Positions 25,492 to 35,340 of a stretch of DNA of 64,000 bases are shown one piece after another. Made by a program: the position numbers and the translations under genes. The notes beneath the pieces were generated by a model. The model was not told the DNA's origin, searched no databases, and saw nothing but the letters and a program-made list of their open reading frames with translations. Origin of the DNA: Gammaproteobacteria bacterium (GTDB taxonomy: Bacteria; Pseudomonadota; Gammaproteobacteria; Steroidobacterales; Woeseiaceae); assembly GCA_013151645.1 (NCBI GenBank), contig JAADHU010000013.1, positions 1-64,000 on the forward strand, given 5' to 3'. Each line of letters begins with the position of its first letter. Positions within the stretch are counted from its first letter, which is position 1.

Positions 25492-27855
25492 CTAGACTGA
25501 TTTGCCGGCAAGAAACATCCACGTTTCGACCACGGTATCCGGGTTGAGCGACATGCTTTCAATGCCTTGTTCAACCAGCCACATAGCGAGGTCCGGATGA
25601 TCCGACGGGCCTTGTCCGCAGATGCCCACGTATTTGCCGTTTCTCTTGCACGCTTCGATGGTCATCGACAGCATGGCTTTGACGGCATCGTCTCGCTCAT
25701 CGAACAGGTCCGCGATAAGGGCTGAATCTCGATCCAGCCCGAGCGTGAGCTGTGTCATGTCATTCGAGCCGATCGACATGCCGTCGAAATATTGCAGAAA
25801 CTGATCGGCCAACAGGGCATTCGAAGGCAACTCCGACATCATGATGATCTTGAGGTCGTCTTTTCCGCGTTCCAGGCCGTTTTGAGCCAGCAGATCAATG
25901 ACCTGTTTGCCTTGTGCAACGGTACGGACGAACGGGATCATTATTTGTACGTTTGTAAGGCCCATGTCGTGGCGGACCTTTTTCAGCGCCTCGCATTCCA
26001 GGTCGAAACAGGGACGAAAGCTTTCTGATACGTATCGGGCAGCGCCACGAAAGCCGAGCATTGGATTCTCTTCCTCCGGCTCGTAAGCTTCGCCGCCAAT
26101 CAGGTTCGCGTACTCATTCGATTTGAAATCAGACATGCGCACAATCACTGGTTCAGGTGCGAAGGCGGCGGCAATGGTACTTATTCCCTCAGCGAGTTTG
26201 TCCACGAAAAAAATCACCGGGTCGCTGTAGCCGGCCATTTGCTCGTCGATTGCCTGTCGCGTTTCGGCTGAGACCGTATCGTATTCGAGCAGCGCATTCG
26301 GATGAACGCCAATCATTCGGTTAATAATGAACTCAAGCCGGGCCAGGCCGACGCCGCTGTTGGGGATATTCGCGAAATCGAAGGCCCGATCCGGATTGCC
26401 AACATTCATCATGATTTTTACGGGGATTTCAGGCAGCGCATCCAGTTCGATGGTCTTTTCGGCAAACTCGAGTATGCCGTCATAGACGATGCCTTCGTCA
26501 CCCTCGGCACAGCTCACAGTAACCTGGGCGCCATCATTAATGGACCTGGTTGCGTCGCCACAACCGACGACGGCGGGAATACCAAGCTCCCTGGCAATAA
26601 TCGCCGCGTGACAGGTGCGTCCGCCACGGTTAGTGACGATTGCCGATGCCTTTTTCATGACCGGTTCCCAATCGGGGTCGGTCATATCGGACACGAGTAC
26701 ATCACCGGGTTGAATGCGTTCCATTTCGCTCGCATCCTTGATCACTTTTGCCGTTCCGGCACCGATTTTGCTACCGATACTGCGTCCGCGTGACAACACG
26801 GTCGAATGACTCTTGAGGGTGAAACGCTCAATCGTTTTGCCGCTGCGACTTTGCACCGTTTCAGGACGTGCTTGCAGAATGTAGAGACGGCCATCCAGAC
26901 CGTCTTTGCCCCATTCAATGTCCATCGGCCGGTCGTAGTGTTTTTCAATGGTCATCGCCATTTTCGACAACGCGATAATGTCATCCTCGGACAGCGAGAA
27001 CCTCAGGCTGTCCTCTTCCTCGACATCGATCGTCTCCACGGTATTGCCGTCGTCCTGATTTTCGCAAAAAATCATTTTTACCGCTTTACTGCCGATATTT
27101 TTTCGCAGAATCGGATGTTTGCCGTTTTCCAGTGCCGGTTTGTAGACGTAGAACTCGTCTGGGTTGACGGCTCCCTGGACCACGGTTTCGCCGAGTCCGT
27201 ACGATGAAGTGATAAAAACCACGTCCCTGAAACCGGATTCGGTATCCAGTGTGAAGATGACGCCGGACGAAGCAATGTCGCTGCGAACCATGTATTGGAC
27301 GCCGACCGATAGTGCGACCAGCGAATGATCAAAGCCCTGATGGACCCGATAGGCGATGGCGCGATCCGTAAATAGCGATGCATAGACCTTGTGCAGCGCA
27401 GCGACGAGATTGTCGAGACCCCGAATATTCAGAAAGGATTCCTGTTGCCCGGCAAAAGAGGCGTCTGGCAAGTCCTCAGCGGTCGCGGAGGATCGTACGG
27501 CGACGGCGATATCCTTCCCCGCAGACATTTCCTGCCACGCAGACTCGATATCCTGCATGAGCTTCTCAGGCAATGCGGTATTCAGAATCCATTCGCGAAT
27601 CGATCGGCCGGCGGCGGCCAGTGCGGCGATATCGTCGACATCCAGATCGTCAAGTGTGGTGCGAATCTTTTCGTCCAGCCCGTCGTTGCTCAGAAAATCC
27701 CGATAAGCCGCCGACGTTGTGGCGAATCCTCCCGGAACCGTCACACCGAGCTTATGAAGATTGCTGATCATTTCACCAAGGGAGGCGTTCTTCCCGCCAA
27801 CCGTTTCGACATCCTGCATTCCAAGCTGATCAAGCTTGATTACGTACGGCTCCAA
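25492..27855 (-). CDS. ppsA: Phosphoenolpyruvate synthase
   Basis: 787 residues, full length. The N-terminal ATP-grasp domain ([39 protein letters not shown]) is followed by the phosphohistidine domain with catalytic His in [15 protein letters not shown], and the PEP/pyruvate-binding barrel ending [28 protein letters not shown] with its catalytic Cys. It converts pyruvate, ATP and water to PEP, AMP and phosphate for gluconeogenesis. It is divergent from ppsR, whose product switches it by phosphorylation of the Thr next to the active His (RTCHA). Confidence 0.97.
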   Translation of the reverse strand: MEPYVIKLDQLGMQDVETVGGKNASLGEMISNLHKLGVTVPGGFATTSAAYRDFLSNDGLDEKIRTTLDDLDVDDIAALAAAGRSIREWILNTALPEKLMQDIESAWQEMSAGKDIAVAVRSSATAEDLPDASFAGQQESFLNIRGLDNLVAALHKVYASLFTDRAIAYRVHQGFDHSLVALSVGVQYMVRSDIASSGVIFTLDTESGFRDVVFITSSYGLGETVVQGAVNPDEFYVYKPALENGKHPILRKNIGSKAVKMIFCENQDDGNTVETIDVEEEDSLRFSLSEDDIIALSKMAMTIEKHYDRPMDIEWGKDGLDGRLYILQARPETVQSRSGKTIERFTLKSHSTVLSRGRSIGSKIGAGTAKVIKDASEMERIQPGDVLVSDMTDPDWEPVMKKASAIVTNRGGRTCHAAIIARELGIPAVVGCGDATRSINDGAQVTVSCAEGDEGIVYDGILEFAEKTIELDALPEIPVKIMMNVGNPDRAFDFANIPNSGVGLARLEFIINRMIGVHPNALLEYDTVSAETRQAIDEQMAGYSDPVIFFVDKLAEGISTIAAAFAPEPVIVRMSDFKSNEYANLIGGEAYEPEEENPMLGFRGAARYVSESFRPCFDLECEALKKVRHDMGLTNVQIMIPFVRTVAQGKQVIDLLAQNGLERGKDDLKIIMMSELPSNALLADQFLQYFDGMSIGSNDMTQLTLGLDRDSALIADLFDERDDAVKAMLSMTIEACKRNGKYVGICGQGPSDHPDLAMWLVEQGIESMSLNPDTVVETWMFLAGKSV

Positions 27856-27958
27856 AACTTGCTCCCCTCAATGACTTCCTGTGCAATCAATAATCGAATA
27901 TGGTTAGAAATACAGCGTCGCAGCCCGCGGCTGAAATAGCCAAGAGAAAAGGACCCCA

Positions 27959-28783
27959 ATGAACGAACGCACTGTATTTTTTCTGTCTGATCAAACCGGT
28001 GTTACTGCGGAAACGCTGGGACATAGTCTGCTAACTCAATTCGACGGCCAGAAGTTTCGCCAGGTGACTTTGCCATTTATAGATTCCGAAGACAAGGCAC
28101 GGGAGGCCGTTCACAAGATTGACGCATTGGCGAAAGAGGCGGTGGTGCGGCCGATCGTTTTCTCCACGCTGGTTCAGGATGATTTGCGCTCTATTATTGC
28201 CGAGGCAAACGGCTTGCATCTGGATATATTTAACGTCTTCTTACAGCCGCTGGAGGTGGAATTCAAGCAAACGGCCACCCGTACCGCGGGGCGCGCCCAC
28301 GGCATGAGCGACATCGACAGTTACATGAAGCGCATTGAGGCGACCAATTTCGCCCTGGCTAACGACGACGGTGGTATGACTCGAAATTATGAACGGGCTG
28401 ACGTCATACTGCTTGGTGTATCGCGCTCAGGTAAAACGCCAACCTGCCTGTATCTTGCCTTGCAATACGGCGTCTATGCCGCTAACTATCCGTTAACCGA
28501 CGACGAGATCGACACCGGTACGCTGCCGGATATCTTGCTGGAGTGCCGCGAAAAACTGTTCGGACTCAGCATCGCCCCGGCGCGATTGCGTCAGATTCGC
28601 AAGGAGAGGCGAGCACTCGGCAAGTACTCTTCGATACAACAAGTGACCTACGAGCTGCGTGAAGCGAAGAAAATATTCAAGCGCTACAACATTCCACACA
28701 TCGATACCACGGAATTTTCCATTGAGGAGATCTCGAGCCGGATACTCGAGAGCACCGGTGTCGAACGCAGAGTTCGACCCTGA
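27959..28783 (+). CDS. ppsR: PEP synthase regulatory kinase/pyrophosphorylase
   Basis: 274 residues, DUF299 family. FFLSDQTGVTAETLGHSLLTQF begins the protein, and the P-loop is GVSRSGKTPTCLYLAL at about residue 157. ANYPLTDDE and the RRYESYK-like basic ends of the family are conserved (GKYSSIQQVTYELREAK). The enzyme uses ADP to inactivate PpsA by threonine phosphorylation and reverses this with phosphate. Being divergent from ppsA across about 100 bases supports the assignment. AAAGGACCCCA precedes the ATG. Confidence 0.96.
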   Translation: MNERTVFFLSDQTGVTAETLGHSLLTQFDGQKFRQVTLPFIDSEDKAREAVHKIDALAKEAVVRPIVFSTLVQDDLRSIIAEANGLHLDIFNVFLQPLEVEFKQTATRTAGRAHGMSDIDSYMKRIEATNFALANDDGGMTRNYERADVILLGVSRSGKTPTCLYLALQYGVYAANYPLTDDEIDTGTLPDILLECREKLFGLSIAPARLRQIRKERRALGKYSSIQQVTYELREAKKIFKRYNIPHIDTTEFSIEEISSRILESTGVERRVRP

Positions 28784-28858
28784 CGAAATTCAAAAAGGCA
28801 CTGCTGGCCCTGTATTTGCATGCCTTTCGCTGTCGAGGTGCTGTGCTATATTGATTGC

Positions 28859-29314
28859 ATGTTGTTTGATCACGAACTGGTACCGCAAGCCGCTGCGAAG
28901 CCACGGAGCTTTATCGGCTTGATGTCGATTTATGAAAGCAACTACTTGCGCTTATTACGGGTCATACCGGAGCTGGAACGACTCGATGGTTATTATCAAT
29001 CGCGGGTCGCCGGCGATTGCAGTCTGCATCTGGAGATCATTGAACGGACGCGTTATACAGTCACTTTGTCTCTTTCTTATTTTTTTTCCGAAAATGGCAA
29101 ACGCGTCGCGGATCCGGATCTTAAGATACGTGCCTATCTTGACGGACACCTGGCAGAGGCGATGAATCTGGATGGCAGCCATCGGCATTTGGCATTGCGA
29201 CGTCTCTGCCGTGAATACCGCTGCGAACTGGATCAACGCTGGCGCCGGAACATTGTTCTAAACAAATGGTTGGAATACCTAGTCGATCAGGGCCATCTGA
29301 TCCTCGAACGCTAG
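28859..29314 (+). CDS. DUF1249 family protein (YqiB-like)
   Basis: 151 residues from the ATG at 28859; an earlier ATG at 28820 would add 13 residues of poor fit, and neither has a strong ribosome site. SFIGLMSIYESNYLRLLRVIPEL at the start, SLHLEIIERTRYTVTLSLSYFF in the middle and DPDLKIRAYLDGHLAEAMNLDGSHR are hallmarks of DUF1249, which in E. coli (YqiB) lies in the nudF-cpdA region. It is probably cytosolic and its role is unknown. It follows ppsR by 75 bases on the same strand. Confidence 0.85.
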   Translation: MLFDHELVPQAAAKPRSFIGLMSIYESNYLRLLRVIPELERLDGYYQSRVAGDCSLHLEIIERTRYTVTLSLSYFFSENGKRVADPDLKIRAYLDGHLAEAMNLDGSHRHLALRRLCREYRCELDQRWRRNIVLNKWLEYLVDQGHLILER

Positions 29315-29464
29315 ACATAAGCACGCCGGCGGCAGAACAATACGCTGCCGACCAATCCCGAAAAACGTCGATTCAATCAAGGTCTGCTGACGCAGACGTT
29401 GTCATAATTCTATCGTCGCGCCCGTTCGGTGGCCCTCGGTATGGATTATGTTAAGGAGTGGAAA

Positions 29465-30496
29465 TTGTCGAGTTTGACTGCAATTTTCGGGAGTTCCGAA
29501 GAGGATTCGCCTGACAACGAAAAACTGCTGCATCTTTACTGGAATCGAAACGCACTCAAGAAGGAGTTCGCCGGTTTGCGCAATGAGCAGTTCCGGCTGA
29601 AGGAGAAAATCCGTCAGCAGGAAGGCGTCAGCGCGGGTTTACAGCAAAAGCTCGATCACATGGAAAACCTTCTGCTCGATCCGGAGTGGTCTCGAAGTGT
29701 GGCCGTTTTTTACCAGCTTCGTGCCGTAGCGTTGCAATGCGAGGGCAAGCTGGCCCGATTTGCGGAACGAATCAAGCAGCAGCACGAGCGCAAGCAAAAT
29801 GACAAACTGCTCGCCAGTTGGAACGAAATCCGGGCAAAAGATTCAGCGCCATTGAAAATGGAAATCCTTGAGCGGCGTGACGCCATTCAATGTCTTGAGG
29901 ATCAGTCACAATCAGATCGGCGTCAATTACGGGAACTAAACGGGCTATTCAGGTTTTTCAAACGACGTTCACTTCGTTCCAATATTGCAGAGCGGGCGGA
30001 TCGAATCCAGGTCGCGAAACTGGAAGAGGCGGCGCTCAAGGCGCAGTTAGACGACGTGAAATCTCGTACACCACCGGATACGATGGGCCTGGATACTCGC
30101 GCCAAGCGATCGGTAAATTTCATGATCCTCGCCTATACGCAGCATCTGTATCTGCAGATCGGTGATCGCACACTTGTTGGCCTCGTTAAGGAATCGCGGG
30201 ACAAAAGTGTTGGCTCGGTCAACTATGGCAGTGAGAAGGAATGTGCCGAACTTCTGAAACTCGTCCCGGGTTGCATTGCTGCAATCGATGGCGAATCCAA
30301 TTTCGCCGAAGCGCTGCAAAAGCGCGCCAAGCTAATCAGCGAAAAAGCGCAATTCTACAAAGAGGATGATGCGGTGCCCGTTCCGGGAACCGTTTCCACG
30401 CTGCTAGAGATCGATGCCGACGGGCAGGTGCATGAATCGGATGTGAACTTGCTCGGCGACAACTACTGGCGGATTGCAGCGACGCTGAGCCGATAG
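29465..30496 (+). CDS. Coiled-coil protein of unknown function
   Basis: 343 residues if the TTG at 29465 is the start, because AAGGAG lies six bases before it; the frame is open from 29429 and has an ATG at 29441. Residues about 20-205 are strongly helical and charged, with a heptad-like pattern (LKEKIRQQEGVSAGLQQKL; QCLEDQSQSDRRQLRELNG). The C-terminal 130 residues look globular (SVNFMILAYTQHLYLQIGDRTLVGLVKES; VPGTVSTLLEIDADGQVHESDVNLLGDNYWRIAATL). No signal peptide or membrane helix is seen. I do not recognise the family. Confidence 0.7.
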   Translation: MSSLTAIFGSSEEDSPDNEKLLHLYWNRNALKKEFAGLRNEQFRLKEKIRQQEGVSAGLQQKLDHMENLLLDPEWSRSVAVFYQLRAVALQCEGKLARFAERIKQQHERKQNDKLLASWNEIRAKDSAPLKMEILERRDAIQCLEDQSQSDRRQLRELNGLFRFFKRRSLRSNIAERADRIQVAKLEEAALKAQLDDVKSRTPPDTMGLDTRAKRSVNFMILAYTQHLYLQIGDRTLVGLVKESRDKSVGSVNYGSEKECAELLKLVPGCIAAIDGESNFAEALQKRAKLISEKAQFYKEDDAVPVPGTVSTLLEIDADGQVHESDVNLLGDNYWRIAATLSR

Positions 30497-30504
30497 TGCT
30501 GCGG

Positions 30505-31038
30505 CTAGATATCGGTACGATACATTTGCCGCTGAAAGTGCGGTTTCGTATCGACGGGCGCAGAGAATTCAGACGCTTCCAGCGTCGGTAAGGATCGCCG
30601 TTTTGAATTACTTTCCGCGACTGGTGGCGTGGAAACATCGTGTTTCGATTGTGCGCTTTGCGGCCACTGTTTTTGGCCAGGCGTTACGTCTGAAGAAGAT
30701 GCATCGTCGTTAAAAACTTCCCGCAACATGGACGTCACTCTCGACGCCAGGTAGAGAAACGGGGCGGTTGAATCCGACGCGGTGCCGGTCACTTCCAGCG
30801 ACTTGTCGAGACTCAGCTTGGTATTTCTATCAGGAAGATCGACAAGCGAAATAGAAAATTCTGTTGCAGGCGGCTCAGGTCGCGGCGACGAGTCGCTGAA
30901 ATGCTGACAATTAATGGTCAGACTCGAAGCGCCCAGGGTGGTAACACTCCATCCAAGCAACAGCATACCCAGCAGACTAACGGTGCGGGATACCGCTGAT
31001 CCGATAGCCCGTGAGCGAGGTGCTGTGACTGTTGCCAT
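30505..31038 (-). CDS. Exported protein of unknown function
   Basis: 177 residues from the ATG at 31038, which follows a GGAG site. A basic N-terminus and a hydrophobic stretch (SLLGMLLLGWSVTTLGASS) indicate a signal peptide or anchor. The remainder is polar and rich in Ser, Pro and Thr, with little predicted structure after residue 100. It lies downstream of prc on the same strand, behind a long inverted repeat at 31067-31104, and its 3' end is 8 bases from that of the convergent coiled-coil gene. No homology is recognised. Confidence 0.55.
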   Translation of the reverse strand: MATVTAPRSRAIGSAVSRTVSLLGMLLLGWSVTTLGASSLTINCQHFSDSSPRPEPPATEFSISLVDLPDRNTKLSLDKSLEVTGTASDSTAPFLYLASRVTSMLREVFNDDASSSDVTPGQKQWPQSAQSKHDVSTPPVAESNSKRRSLPTLEASEFSAPVDTKPHFQRQMYRTDI

Positions 31039-31066
31039 AGAGGTCTCCACATCCGGGCCATACCAT

Positions 31067-31104
31067 GAGACCCCGGTGTTATAGCAGAGTATAACACCGG
31101 TCTC
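31067..31104. repeat. Long perfect inverted repeat between prc and the exported-protein gene
   Basis: CCGGTGTTATA (31073-31083) pairs with TATAACACCGG (31090-31100) across a six-base loop GCAGAG, and the flanks GAGA (31067-31070) and TCTC (31101-31104) extend the stem after a two-base bulge. There is no T-run on either strand, so an operator or an RNA processing hairpin is as likely as a terminator for prc. Confidence 0.6.
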
Positions 31105-31134
31105 AGTGCAGGCAAGCGCCCCGAAGCCGCTACC

Positions 31135-33252
31135 TCAGGGCTTAACCTGAGCGGTTTGTGCCGGACGTATGTTGTCCTGACGCTGTTCAATCACCATATC
31201 GGTCACAATTGCGGCGGCCTGGTCAAGTTGCACATCGGGTAGATCTTCATCGTCCAGGTCTTCAATGGTTTCAACAGGTTCGAGGCCAAGCGAGACCCGG
31301 CGTTCATTTTCCCGTTGCAGTCTTCGGGCCGTGTCAGACTTGCGTTCTTCCTGCCTGACGTCGAAGTTCAGGGACACTGTCTTGCGCAACCGCGATTCTT
31401 CAATTTCCTGAATACCGTCCACCAGGAACTTGAAATCAGGATCCGATTTCGTGCGTGCAATATAGTTGCTGGTCAGCGTCGCGATCGTACTATCCAATGC
31501 TTCTCCCGCCGTGAATTTAGTGGTTCGGATCGTATCCCACGGCAGGGCGGATTCGCGCACACTCTCACCGACAGTCGCCGCATCAATCTGCGAGGGCAGC
31601 TCAATGTCGGGGTTGACACCACGATGCTGCGTGCTTTCGCCGGTCACCCGATAATACTTGCCGATCGTCAACGTCAGCTGGCCGAGGCCGTCGGCCTCCG
31701 GGCGCCGTACATATTGATCCAGGGAATAAAGGTTTTGCACGGTGCCTTTGCCGAACGTTTGTTGGCCGATAATCAATCCACGCGCGTAGTCCTGGATAGC
31801 GGCGGCGAATATTTCCGATGCCGAGGCGCTGTAACGATTGACCAAAACGGCCAACGGCCCGTTGTAGGCAACGCGTGGCACAGGGTCCGGGTCGTCGAGC
31901 CGGCTAATTCGCCCGTTGGCATTTCGCAGTTGCACGACCGGACCATTGTCGATGAACAATCCTGACAAAGCGGTCGCTTCCGTCAGGTGCCCGCCGCCGT
32001 TGTTGCGCAGATCCAGGACCAGGCCGTCGATGCCTTGCTCCTCGAGTTCCTCAATCAGGCGTTTTACGTCTTTGGTCGTGCTCGTGTAATTCTTGTCGCC
32101 GTTGCTGAGCGCTCGATAGTCCCGATAGAAGCTGGGAACGTCGATGACGCCGATGTTCCAGTCACGCCCATCGCGCGGTACGGTGACGATTTCACTTTTG
32201 GCGGCCTGCTCCTCAAGTTTGACCTGGTTGCGAGTCAGGCTGATGACCTTTTCGGGCGCGCCGGGTAGAGCTCCCTCAGGCATTATCTGCAACCGCACCA
32301 CGGACTCCGCGGGACCACGAATGAGCTGCACAACATCGTCCAGTCGCCAGCCGATAACGTCGACAAGCTCCTCATCCCCTTGCGCGACGGCGGTGATGCG
32401 GTCTTTCGGCTGCAATTCTCCGTCGATTGCGGCGGGACCACCCGGAATGATGTTGACGACCAGTACGTAATCATCGTCTGTCTGCAATGAGGCACCGATG
32501 CCAAAATACGAAAGGCTCATTGCAATTCGGTATTCTTCTGAATTTCGTGGCGACAGGTAGCTCGAGTGTGGATCCAGCGTATGTGCAAACGCATTCATGA
32601 AGGTTTCGAATACGTCGTCATTCTTGAGCTGATCCATACGTTTCAGGAATCGCAAATAACGTTTGCTCAGGACTTCCTGCACGCCTTCCCAGTCTTTGTC
32701 GGCCAGCGTGAGGTTCAAGGCGTCATTCTTCACGCGTTTGCGCCATATTTCGTCGAGTTCTTCGGTGGTCTCTGCCCAGTCCATTTCCGAACGGTCGAAC
32801 TTGAAGTCTTCGTCGAGCGAAAAGTCGGGCTCCGTATCCAGTTGCTTCAAGGCGTAGTTCAGCCGTTCCCGGGCGCGAGTGCGGTAGACCTCGAACATGT
32901 CGAAAACCGGTTCGAGCGATTCGGGGCCCACCATGTCATCCAGCTTGTCGCGGTAGGCATCGAACGCCTTGATATCGCTGGTTAGAAAATACATGCGGTT
33001 ACTGTCCAGCGACTTGATATAATTGTCGAGTACTAGCGAAGATAAGTCGTCGTCGACCTCAGCATGCCGATAGTGGGATTTCTGAATAAATTCCTTCACC
33101 AACTGGCCGATTTTTTCGTGCCGAGGTTGCGGTGCGAAATCCTGAGAATCCATCGGGGATTCCGTCGTCGCCAGTGCCGAAAGGGCGGCGGCGGCCAGCA
33201 ATACAGCGGTGGCTGTCGTAAGGATGCCCGTTACACGGTTATTCAAACTCAT
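31135..33252 (-). CDS. prc: Tail-specific periplasmic protease
   Basis: 705 residues. A signal peptide (ILTTATAVLLAAAALSALA) leads into an N-terminal helical domain, a PDZ domain at about 240-330 (GIGASLQTDDDYVLVVNIIPGGPAAIDGELQPKDRI) and an S41 protease core. The catalytic Ser477 lies in YSASASEIFAAAIQDYARG and Lys502 in FGKGTVQNLY, the same 25-residue spacing as E. coli Ser452/Lys477. A C-terminal DUF3340 helical region follows. It degrades SsrA-tagged and misfolded periplasmic proteins and trims lipoproteins or peptidoglycan hydrolases. A regulatory partner such as NlpI is not encoded here. Confidence 0.95.
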   Translation of the reverse strand: MSLNNRVTGILTTATAVLLAAAALSALATTESPMDSQDFAPQPRHEKIGQLVKEFIQKSHYRHAEVDDDLSSLVLDNYIKSLDSNRMYFLTSDIKAFDAYRDKLDDMVGPESLEPVFDMFEVYRTRARERLNYALKQLDTEPDFSLDEDFKFDRSEMDWAETTEELDEIWRKRVKNDALNLTLADKDWEGVQEVLSKRYLRFLKRMDQLKNDDVFETFMNAFAHTLDPHSSYLSPRNSEEYRIAMSLSYFGIGASLQTDDDYVLVVNIIPGGPAAIDGELQPKDRITAVAQGDEELVDVIGWRLDDVVQLIRGPAESVVRLQIMPEGALPGAPEKVISLTRNQVKLEEQAAKSEIVTVPRDGRDWNIGVIDVPSFYRDYRALSNGDKNYTSTTKDVKRLIEELEEQGIDGLVLDLRNNGGGHLTEATALSGLFIDNGPVVQLRNANGRISRLDDPDPVPRVAYNGPLAVLVNRYSASASEIFAAAIQDYARGLIIGQQTFGKGTVQNLYSLDQYVRRPEADGLGQLTLTIGKYYRVTGESTQHRGVNPDIELPSQIDAATVGESVRESALPWDTIRTTKFTAGEALDSTIATLTSNYIARTKSDPDFKFLVDGIQEIEESRLRKTVSLNFDVRQEERKSDTARRLQRENERRVSLGLEPVETIEDLDDEDLPDVQLDQAAAIVTDMVIEQRQDNIRPAQTAQVKP

Positions 33253-33390
33253 TCTCCGTCAATTTGTTGCAATGGTTTTGGAATTTCCCCAAGCGTACTA
33301 GGCTAGTGGGCATGGGGTCGTCAATCAAGGGCATAACCGCCAAAATTGGCCGGAAACGCCCGGCCGAGAGGATAAACGCGAGCAGATGAA

Positions 33391-33675
33391 ATGAGGCCAT
33401 TGACCGTCGTCACCGGTATTTTGCTGGGTTCCTGCCTGTCCATAACGGTTAGCCTGGCCGCCGTTTTGTTCATTTTCGTGCTCCTGGGCGATGAATATCC
33501 ACGTTTGAGCTATGAATACTCCGCGCTTGTCGTTAGCTTGTTTATCTTTATTGCTATGACCGCAATATCGGCACTGAGTTTCTATTGGATGCTAATCAGT
33601 CATCCTCAGCGCAGGTTGGCGCAGTTGCTGCTTTGGGCCGGCCTCGCGGCAACCGCCTATTACTATTGGCCATGA
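33391..33675 (+). CDS. Small three-helix membrane protein
   Basis: 94 residues with hydrophobic segments at about 4-31, 43-69 and 77-92 and few charged residues (one loop with GDEYPRLSYEY, another with SHPQRRLAQ). There is an ATG but only a weak ribosome site. It is divergent from prc and convergent with the DUF1232 gene, separated from it by a hairpin. No family is recognised; the hydrophobic pattern over its full length supports a real gene. Confidence 0.55.
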   Translation: MRPLTVVTGILLGSCLSITVSLAAVLFIFVLLGDEYPRLSYEYSALVVSLFIFIAMTAISALSFYWMLISHPQRRLAQLLLWAGLAATAYYYWP

Positions 33676-33681
33676 AATCGT

Positions 33682-33709
33682 ACCCTGACATTATGTCAAA
33701 TGTCGGGGT
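33682..33709. terminator. Hairpin between convergent genes
   Basis: ACCCTGACATT (33682-33692) pairs with AATGTCGGGGT (33699-33709) around the loop ATGTCA, an 11-bp stem with one G-T wobble. It fills the 37-base gap between two converging genes and probably ends transcription from either side, although there is no strong T-run. Confidence 0.45.
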
Positions 33710-33712
33710 CGA

Positions 33713-34282
33713 TCAGAAGAGCCGCATGGACGGTTTGCCCGAGCTCTTGCCGTCGCGGCGCTTGCGGCGCCGCCGCATTCTTTCCTGAAGCTCGTTACGA
33801 CGCCCGGACAGCCAGTCGTCACGCGTAATATCCGTTGTTTTCATCTTGACGCCGGCGCGTGGCTCCATGCGCTCGCGAAAATCGCAGAAATCCCGGTAGG
33901 CCTCGATTTCGTGGCGCAGTTCGCGAACCACCAGTTCGATCATGATGGCATCGTCAAGAAAGCCCAAAGCGGGTATGTGGTCCGGGATAAGGTCTTCAGG
34001 CTCGCTGAAATAGGCCAGCGCACTGAGTACGCGCGATGTTTCCAGGTCGGGCAGGCGCCACTCGTGATCCTTTAACATACGGATCAAGAATTGCAGCCGC
34101 TCCAGCCGATCGCGGACAAACCGCGGAATACGGGCCGATTCGACGTCGACCAGCAGTTTCTCAGCCGCCGCAACAATATCTTCGGGCCAGGCATGGCTGG
34201 TGTTTTTTCGTGCCTGCTGCATGATCAGGCGAAAGTGTTGCAGGTCATCTTCATCCAGGTTGAATGAAATTCTGAGACTCAA
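33713..34282 (-). CDS. DUF1232 domain protein
   Basis: 189 residues from a TTG preceded by GGAG. Residues about 85-125 carry the DUF1232 motif (LSALAYFSEPEDLIPDHIPALGFLDDAIMIELVV), preceded by a helical region. The tail is very basic (ERMRRRRKRRDGK), suggesting contact with nucleic acid or acidic lipids. DUF1232 occurs in YkvA-type proteins of unknown function that often sit near membranes. It is the last gene of a minus-strand run that includes the FHA and AAA+ genes. Confidence 0.8.
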   Translation of the reverse strand: MSLRISFNLDEDDLQHFRLIMQQARKNTSHAWPEDIVAAAEKLLVDVESARIPRFVRDRLERLQFLIRMLKDHEWRLPDLETSRVLSALAYFSEPEDLIPDHIPALGFLDDAIMIELVVRELRHEIEAYRDFCDFRERMEPRAGVKMKTTDITRDDWLSGRRNELQERMRRRRKRRDGKSSGKPSMRLF

Positions 34283-34402
34283 AACCCTGCTCCTGCCAAG
34301 CCGTTAGGCGATGCAGACTACCGTTGCCTCGGAGGCTCGTCAATTTGAGATTTCGCAGCGTGGTGAGCTTGATGGACCGGCCGGACGCCCGACCCGCCGG
34401 CA

Positions 34403-34771
34403 TCACTTGCCGGTTCGTGAGTTCCAGTTTTGAGAACGATCGAAACGGCCGGTATTGTACGGATCGAAACCCGCTTCTTCACCGGTCTCAATGACCGATT
34501 CGTCGATGATCTTCAGTGCATCATGGGTACCCGTGTTCTCGCGCACGTATTTGTTACGTATGAGAACATTCTTACCGGGTCCGCCATCTTCGATACGACC
34601 CTGCAACTCGGTGTCGAGAACGGCAGTACGCGGTTTGGCCGTTTTGCCGGGCGGCCGATGCGGCGGCCCTAAGTGGCTCCTGGATTTCGGACGAATACCG
34701 GTGAGACGCTGCCTGGGCTCCGGCTTCTTTGGAAATAATTTCATTCCCAGCCATTTTAGAAAGCGTTGCAT
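34403..34771 (-). CDS. Hypothetical basic protein
   Basis: 122 residues if started at MQRFLKWLGMKLFPKKPEP. The N-terminus is an amphipathic basic helix; the middle is rich in Pro, Arg and Lys and likely disordered, and the C-terminal half (NVLIRNKYVRENTGTHDALKIIDESVIETGEEAGFDPYNTGRFDRSQNW) is acidic and polar. A C-terminal GFDPYNTG motif is reminiscent of short conserved tails but not identifiable. It lies on the same strand as its neighbours. It may be real; no homologue is recognised. Confidence 0.5.
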   Translation of the reverse strand: MQRFLKWLGMKLFPKKPEPRQRLTGIRPKSRSHLGPPHRPPGKTAKPRTAVLDTELQGRIEDGGPGKNVLIRNKYVRENTGTHDALKIIDESVIETGEEAGFDPYNTGRFDRSQNWNSRTGK

Positions 34772-34940
34772 CAATTTCGTCCAGCAGTCGTCAGGGTGAT
34801 GGGCAGTACTACAACGTCGTTGCACTGCACGTTAAGCATGTTTCATGCATCATCCATTTTGTACGAACGAGGAGGTTTTTTCCTGTCGATTTCAGGGAAC
34901 TGTGAACCATGTCACGGTATCCGGCGCGTCGTAATAACGT

Positions 34941-35246
34941 CTAACGTGATCGCGTTGTTGTGGTCGGCGCACCGTGCCGAAAGAGCCATATCGTGGCGCG
35001 GAGTCCCTGCCAACCCAGGTATGGCGACAAAACGAGAAACCAGACAACACCATCGCCGGAGGGAAGGCCGCGATATATTTGTTCGAAAAAGCCGGTGAGC
35101 CCCGATCCGCCATAATTTCCAAAGACCAGCTGGCCGACAACGTAAATGGCGATGGGCAAGAGGATCAGACCGACCAGTAGCAACGTAACAAAGATCAACG
35201 CTTCACGCGCTGCGGGTTTTTCAAGAATAGAGCGGGATGCAGTCAT
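34941..35246 (-). CDS. Small two-helix membrane protein
   Basis: 101 residues with helices at about 17-40 (ALIFVTLLLVGLILLPIAIYVVGQLVF) and 66-90 (GVVWFLVLSPYLGWQGLRATIWLF) and a GNYGGSGLTGFFEQIYRGLPSGDG loop between. This is a plausible inner-membrane protein. It lies on the same strand as the FHA/AAA+ genes and the other small membrane genes. Function is unknown. Confidence 0.6.
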   Translation of the reverse strand: MTASRSILEKPAAREALIFVTLLLVGLILLPIAIYVVGQLVFGNYGGSGLTGFFEQIYRGLPSGDGVVWFLVLSPYLGWQGLRATIWLFRHGAPTTTTRSR

Positions 35247-35340
35247 GCCTGGCTGGCCAGTTGCGTCAGATGGTGCAATCCTTGAACAAGCGGAGCGCTA
35301 CGTCAAGATCGAATCCCGAAAATGATCTCGCTCGGGCGAT

